Below are positions 4,794 to 8,513 of a DNA stretch of 8,513 nucleotides, piece by piece (the first letter of the stretch is position 1; each line of letters opens with the position of its first letter). The stretch is taken from assembly GCA_003647385.1 (NCBI GenBank), contig QMMT01000058.1, positions 1-8,513 of the forward strand, given 5' to 3'. A model generated the notes under the pieces. That model was not told the DNA's origin and ran no database searches. It saw only the letters and a list, made by a program, of their open reading frames with translations. Source of the DNA: Deltaproteobacteria bacterium. GTDB taxonomy: Bacteria; Desulfobacterota; Desulfobacteria; Desulfobacterales; Desulfobacteraceae. Position numbers and translations under genes: made by a program.

Positions 4794-7700
4794 TTATACG
4801 GTCATTGCACTTTTAATCTGTGCGTATAGCTGTTCATTGTTAAATCCGTCAAGTGTTAAAGCTTCAGAAGGACATGTGGCGGCACACGCGCCGCATCCCT
4901 TGCATAGGGCGCTGTTAATCAGGGCAACATGGTTTTTAATATCCATTGCAATGGCCCCGTAAGGGCATACTTCAATGCAGGCCTCACAGCCTGAACAAAG
5001 CCTGGCATTCACTTTTGATACGATACCACCGACACTTATGGTATCTTTAGCCAGGGTTGTTATTGCCCTTGATGCAGCGGCCTTGGCCTGGGCAATACTT
5101 TCATCAATCGGCTTTGGATAATGGGCCATTCCGCACAGGAAAATTCCGTCGGTGGCAAAATCAACAGGCCTCAGTTTCTGGTGGGCTTCCAAAAGCCATC
5201 CATCGCTGTCACAGGCAACCTTGAATGCCTGGGAAAGTTTTTTGTTGTTATTGGCTTCTATTCTCGAGGCAAGGCAGAGAATATCCGCATCAACAGACAC
5301 TCTTCTTTCTAAAATAGGGTCATTAAATTCTGCGGAGACATATCCCTCATATGGGGTGACAATAGGCTTGTTTTCCGGGTCATACCGGAAAAAGAGAATG
5401 CCAAGGTCGCGGGCCTGTTTATAGATCAGTTCCCGTTTCCCATAGGTCCTGATATCCCTGTATAGAATGAAAATGTTTGCCTCGGGATTTATTTTTTTAA
5501 TTTCAATGGCGCTTTTTATGGAATGGGTGCAGCAGACTTTAGAGCAATAAGGATATGCCTCATTCCTGGATCCCACACATTGGATGAAAAGAATATTTCC
5601 AGCCTTTTTAATACGGGGAGTACCTTTTTTAAGCAGGGCATCAAGGTCAAGATGGGTCAGAACGGATGGGTGCTTTCCATACAGATATTCGTCCGGTTTT
5701 GACTCTTTGGCACCCACAGCTAAAATGGCAACCCCGTGGGAAATTTGTTTTTCAGATTCTCCTGTTACAATGGTTGTCTTAAAATTTCCCACAAACCCGC
5801 TAACCTGTTTTATGGTTGAACCTAAAAAGAGATTGATCAGGTCATTTTTTTGAATATCCTGTATCAGCTGTTTTACATATGAGCCGATATCTTCATCAAG
5901 ATATGTTCTGTTAAGGAGTCTTGCATTTCCGCCCAGATTTTGATTTTTTTCCACAAGAGAGACTAAGAACCCCTGACGTGCAAGGGAAAGTGCGGCGGTC
6001 ATCCCTGCAATACCGCCGCCGACCACAAGACCTGCCTGGGTAACCGGCAGCTGGCTTTCGAACAGGGGCGCTAAAAGAAAACTTTTGGCCACTGCCATTC
6101 GTACAAGGTCTTTGGCTTTTTGTGTGGCCTGCTCAGGCTGCGTGGAATGGACCCATGAATCCTGGTTCCGGATATTCGCCATTTCAAAGAGGTGCTTGTT
6201 CAGACCAGCATTGACAAGAGTCTGTCTGAACAGACCCTCATGGGTTTTAGGAGAACAGGCGGCGACAACAACTTTGTTTAAGCCTTTTTGTTTTATCACA
6301 TCGGCCATTTTATCCTGGGTATCCTGTGAACAGGTAAAAAGGTTTTCTTCGGCATAGATGACTCCGGGAAGTGTTCTTGCATATTCAACAACGCCTGGAA
6401 CATCAATGACCCCGCCGATATTTGTGCCGCAGTTGCAGACAAAAACACCTATTTTAGGAAATTCTCTAGTCGCGTCACGTTCCTGGGGGATTGTAATTTT
6501 TTTTGTTTTTGTATGTCTTGCAAGGGCAATATTTTCAGTTGCTGCTGCTGCTGCGGAACTGGCTTCCATAACAGACTGGGGAATATCTTTGGCCCCTGTT
6601 AAAACGCCGCAGGCATATATGCCCGGTGATGAGGTCGATACAGGGTTGAAACTGTCAGTTTTAATGAAATGATAACGATCTGTTTTGATACCCATGATTT
6701 TTGCAAGCTCAACAGAAGCTTTTCCTATTTCAAGACCTGTTGACAGAACAACGATGTCAAACACTTCATTTTCAATATGACCTGATTCATCCACATACAT
6801 CAGCGATATGCCATTTTTATCCGTGCAGGGAACCGCGGTGTGGACTTTGGATCGTATGAAGCGCACCCCTTTTTTTTCGGCCGTGTCCACATATTTGTCA
6901 AAATCTTTTCCCTGGGTTCTCATGTCCATGTAAAATATGGCACAGTCTAAAGGGTCTTTGGTGTGGTCCTTGGCCATAATGGACTGTTTTACAGCATACA
7001 TACAGCATACGGAAGAGCAATAGCCGTTATTGCATTTGTTTTCATCCCGGGATCCCACACACTGCAGCCAGGCAATTTTTTGGGGATGTATTGTCTGTTT
7101 TTTATCCGATGGCAGGCATAGCTGGCCTCCAGAGGGGCCGGTGGCAGAAAGTATCCGTTCAAACCCCATTGACGTCACTATATCAGGATGCTGATTAAAT
7201 CCAAGGTTATCCAGTTCTGAGGGATCAAAGGAATTGAATCCGGTTGAAAGAATTATCGAACCGACATGAAGTGAAAGCTCCTCTTTCGTATCCTCAAAAT
7301 TTATAGCACCTGCCGGGCATAATTTTTCACAAACCCCGCATTTTTTTTTGTTTAAATAGATACACTGGGTGTCATCAATGGCATATTTTAACGGCACAGC
7401 CTGTGAATAAGGGACAAAAATAGCCTTTCTTTTCCCAAGGCCTTCATTATATTCATCTTCAACTTTTTTGGGGCATTTTTCTGCACAAAGACCGCAGGCC
7501 AGACATTTATCGGTGTCTACATAGCGGGGGTGCTTTACAAGGGAAACCTTAAAATTCCCCTCGGATCCTGAAATACCTGCAATTTCCGTAAGTGTGAGCA
7601 GTTAAATGTTTGAGTGCCGGCCGACCTCGACCAGTTTGGGAGAGATAATTCACATGGCACAGTCATTGGTTGGAAAGGTCTTGTCCAGCTGGGCCATTTT

Positions 7701-7847
7701 CCCCCCAATGGCGGGAGATCGTTCAACCAGGTAAACATAAAATCCTGAATTGGCAAGATCCAGAGAGGCCTGCATTCCCGAAATACCGCCGCCAACAACC
7801 ATTATAGATCCCTGAAGACCGCTGGGGTTTATTGTTTGTATTTTCAT
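4794..7847 (-). CDS. hdrA: Tandem HdrA-like flavin/iron-sulfur subunit with Sec codon 66 and an in-frame ochre at codon 82
   Basis: Electron-bifurcating FAD subunit of heterodisulfide-reductase-type complexes, 1017 codons, cytoplasmic. Module 1: FAD fold GGGISG (19-24); NDCAM-U-IISPK with UGA as codon 66 where the family has Cys; ferredoxin motifs at Cys115/118/121/125 and Cys162/170/173/177; QCVGSRDE plus a CC motif (262-282). Module 2: [11 protein letters not shown] (466-476), GGGIAG (610-615), QCVGSRNE plus CC (756-773), then two ferredoxin motifs (Cys951/954/957/961 and 982/985/988/992). Module 1 lacks the usual N-terminal VCxCGTN domain and module 2 lacks the DCAMC segment, so each complements the other. 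ATG 7847 has CGGAG 7 nt upstream. Codon 82 is TAA (7604-7602) in RHSNI-*-LLTLTE, where relatives have Glu; GAA to TAA is one base. No convincing restart follows, since GTG 7397 has no ribosome binding site. Downstream codons are intact. It is functional only if the stop is an error or is suppressed. Confidence 0.85.
7617..7652 (-). promoter_or_regulatory. hdrA UGA-Sec codon and SECIS-like hairpin
   Basis: UGA lies at 7652-7650. CUGGUC (7634-7629) pairs with GGCCGG (7622-7617), giving six pairs including two G-U, around a GAGGUC loop (7628-7623) that begins 22 nt after the UGA. This is the same spacing as in mvhD. It is weaker than the fdhA hairpin. The main support for Sec is protein conservation: the frame after the UGA reads [12 protein letters not shown], the family sequence following DCAMC. 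Confidence 0.7.
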
Positions 7848-7876
7848 TTATTGACTCCGTAAGTTTTTATAATAGA

Positions 7877-8242
7877 TTAATCTTTGAAAGCATTTTGAAC
7901 GGCAATGGCAATATCATCCTCACTAAACGGTTTTGATATATAGTCATTGGCACCCAGCTTCATGGCTTTGACGGCATTTTCAACCGTTGAATATCCTGTG
8001 ATAACAATGACATAAAGTTCCGGCTTGCTTTTTTTAACCGTTTCTAAAATTTTCATGCCATCCATGTCTTTAAGTTTCATATCAATAAGAAGCACATCGT
8101 AAGGATTGTTTAAAACGGTTTCAAGTCCGGCAACACCTGATAGAGAATGATCACACAGATATCCTATTTCGCCTAAAACCATTTTACAGCCCTGGCAGAT
8201 TATATTTTCATCGTCAATAATCAGCACTCTTCTTTTCATCAT
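7877..8242 (-). CDS. Single-domain response regulator (CheY-like receiver)
   Basis: The 121 residues form one receiver domain and nothing else. Acidic pocket Asp10, Asp11 and Glu12; phospho-acceptor Asp54 in LLIDMKLKDMDG; Thr82 in VITGYST; Lys104-Pro105 in ISKPF. No DNA-binding or enzymatic output domain follows before TAA. Two adjacent ATGs (8242 and 8239) are possible starts, and AGGTGA lies too close to the first, so Met2 may be the real start. It lies 30 nt downstream of a histidine kinase fragment and 29 nt upstream of hdrA, same strand, so it is probably co-transcribed with both. It likely passes phosphate to another protein or acts by protein contact. Whether it controls the formate operon cannot be told from the sequence. 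Confidence 0.9.
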   Translation of the reverse strand: MMKRRVLIIDDENIICQGCKMVLGEIGYLCDHSLSGVAGLETVLNNPYDVLLIDMKLKDMDGMKILETVKKSKPELYVIVITGYSTVENAVKAMKLGANDYISKPFSEDDIAIAVQNAFKD

Positions 8243-8272
8243 TCACCTGCCTTTCCTGCCTGTCCTTTTTAC

Positions 8273-8513
8273 TTACCGGATTATTGGCAATTGAAGGGTA
8301 ATCAATGTCCCAATACCCAGTTCGCTCAAAATATCTACAGTACCTTGATGATTTTTGATAATACCATAGCTGACGGCCAAACCAAGCCCTGTCCCATCTG
8401 TTTTGGTGGTATAAAACGGCTCAAATATTTTTTTTAATTTGTTTTTCGGGATGCCGTACCCATTATCCCGAATTTTTATGACTACAGAATTTTTTTTCTT
8501 GTCCATTCCGGAT
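8273..8513 (-). CDS. Sensor histidine kinase, C-terminal ATP-binding part (runs off right edge)
   Basis: The frame is open to the right edge, so only the last ~79 residues are seen. They contain the HATPase_c landmarks: G1 box DNGYGIP, F box FEPFYTTK and G2 box GTGLGL followed by AVSYGIIKNHQG, then the terminal strand GTLITLQLPIIR. The phospho-acceptor His, the N box and any sensor domain lie outside the window. The Met at 8506 lies inside the domain and is not a start. The spacing to the response regulator is 30 nt, so they form a two-component pair; the stimulus is unknown. Confidence 0.9.
   Translation of the reverse strand, partial: SGMDKKKNSVVIKIRDNGYGIPKNKLKKIFEPFYTTKTDGTGLGLAVSYGIIKNHQGTVDILSELGIGTLITLQLPIIR

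Noticed and set aside
5121..6672. Several plus-strand open frames of 60-104 codons opposite hdrA
   Set aside because: They are shadows of the conserved HdrA frame, with low-complexity or unrecognisable translations.
7602..7604. TAA in hdrA as a recoded amino acid
   Set aside because: Known natural recoding in bacteria of this kind uses UGA (Sec) or UAG (Pyl). I see no signal supporting UAA decoding, so mutation or base error is preferred.
7535..7798. 87-codon minus-strand frame overlapping the hdrA N-terminus in another frame
   Set aside because: The hdrA frame here carries the FAD motif, the DCAM-U motif and the downstream family sequence. The alternative frame has none.

Overview
The window looks like a piece of an anaerobic sulfate-reducing Desulfobacterota genome (Desulfobacterales-like). 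This is inferred from three UGA-selenocysteine codons in one Fdh/MvhD/HdrA gene set, the tandem HdrA architecture, the moderate GC content and a Geobacter/Desulfo-style GEMM riboswitch. No marker gene is present to fix the species. All genes that can be supported lie on the minus strand.

Right part (8513 to 1455, read leftward). The end of a sensor histidine kinase is followed by a single-domain response regulator. Then comes a formate/heterodisulfide-reductase-type electron-transfer operon: hdrA (tandem module, about 1017 codons), mvhD, an FrhB/FdhB-like iron-sulfur subunit, and the catalytic formate dehydrogenase fdhA. hdrA, mvhD and fdhA each contain an in-frame UGA where relatives have Cys (or Cys/Sec), and each UGA is followed by a SECIS-like hairpin. 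Read naively, all three genes would be split. The last three genes overlap by 1-4 nt or lie within about 20 nt of the previous one and share GAAGGAG-type ribosome binding sites. The expected flow is formate (FdhA) to Fe-S protein (FdhB-like) to MvhD to flavin-based electron bifurcation in HdrA, then ferredoxin and another carrier. No HdrB/HdrC is present in the window. hdrA also carries a true ochre codon (TAA, 7604-7602) where the family has Glu. It is either a recent nonsense mutation or a base-call error, because the remaining 935 codons are intact.

Middle (1454 to about 672). This stretch has no intact gene. It holds a frameshifted C-terminal remnant of a LarA/DUF2088-type lactate racemase gene (1416-1190), several inverted repeats, two 21-bp-spaced direct repeats and a perfect 18-bp palindrome.

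Left part (669 to 1). A well-matched sigma-54 promoter drives a GEMM-I (cyclic dinucleotide) riboswitch. The 3' strand of its aptamer is also the 5' arm of a strong intrinsic terminator, which suggests an ON switch. A 98-bp MITE-like element flanked by a perfect 8-bp target duplication sits in the leader downstream of the terminator. After it comes the start of a secreted surface-type protein that runs off the left edge. The left part therefore reads as a second-messenger-controlled surface gene unrelated to the formate operon.
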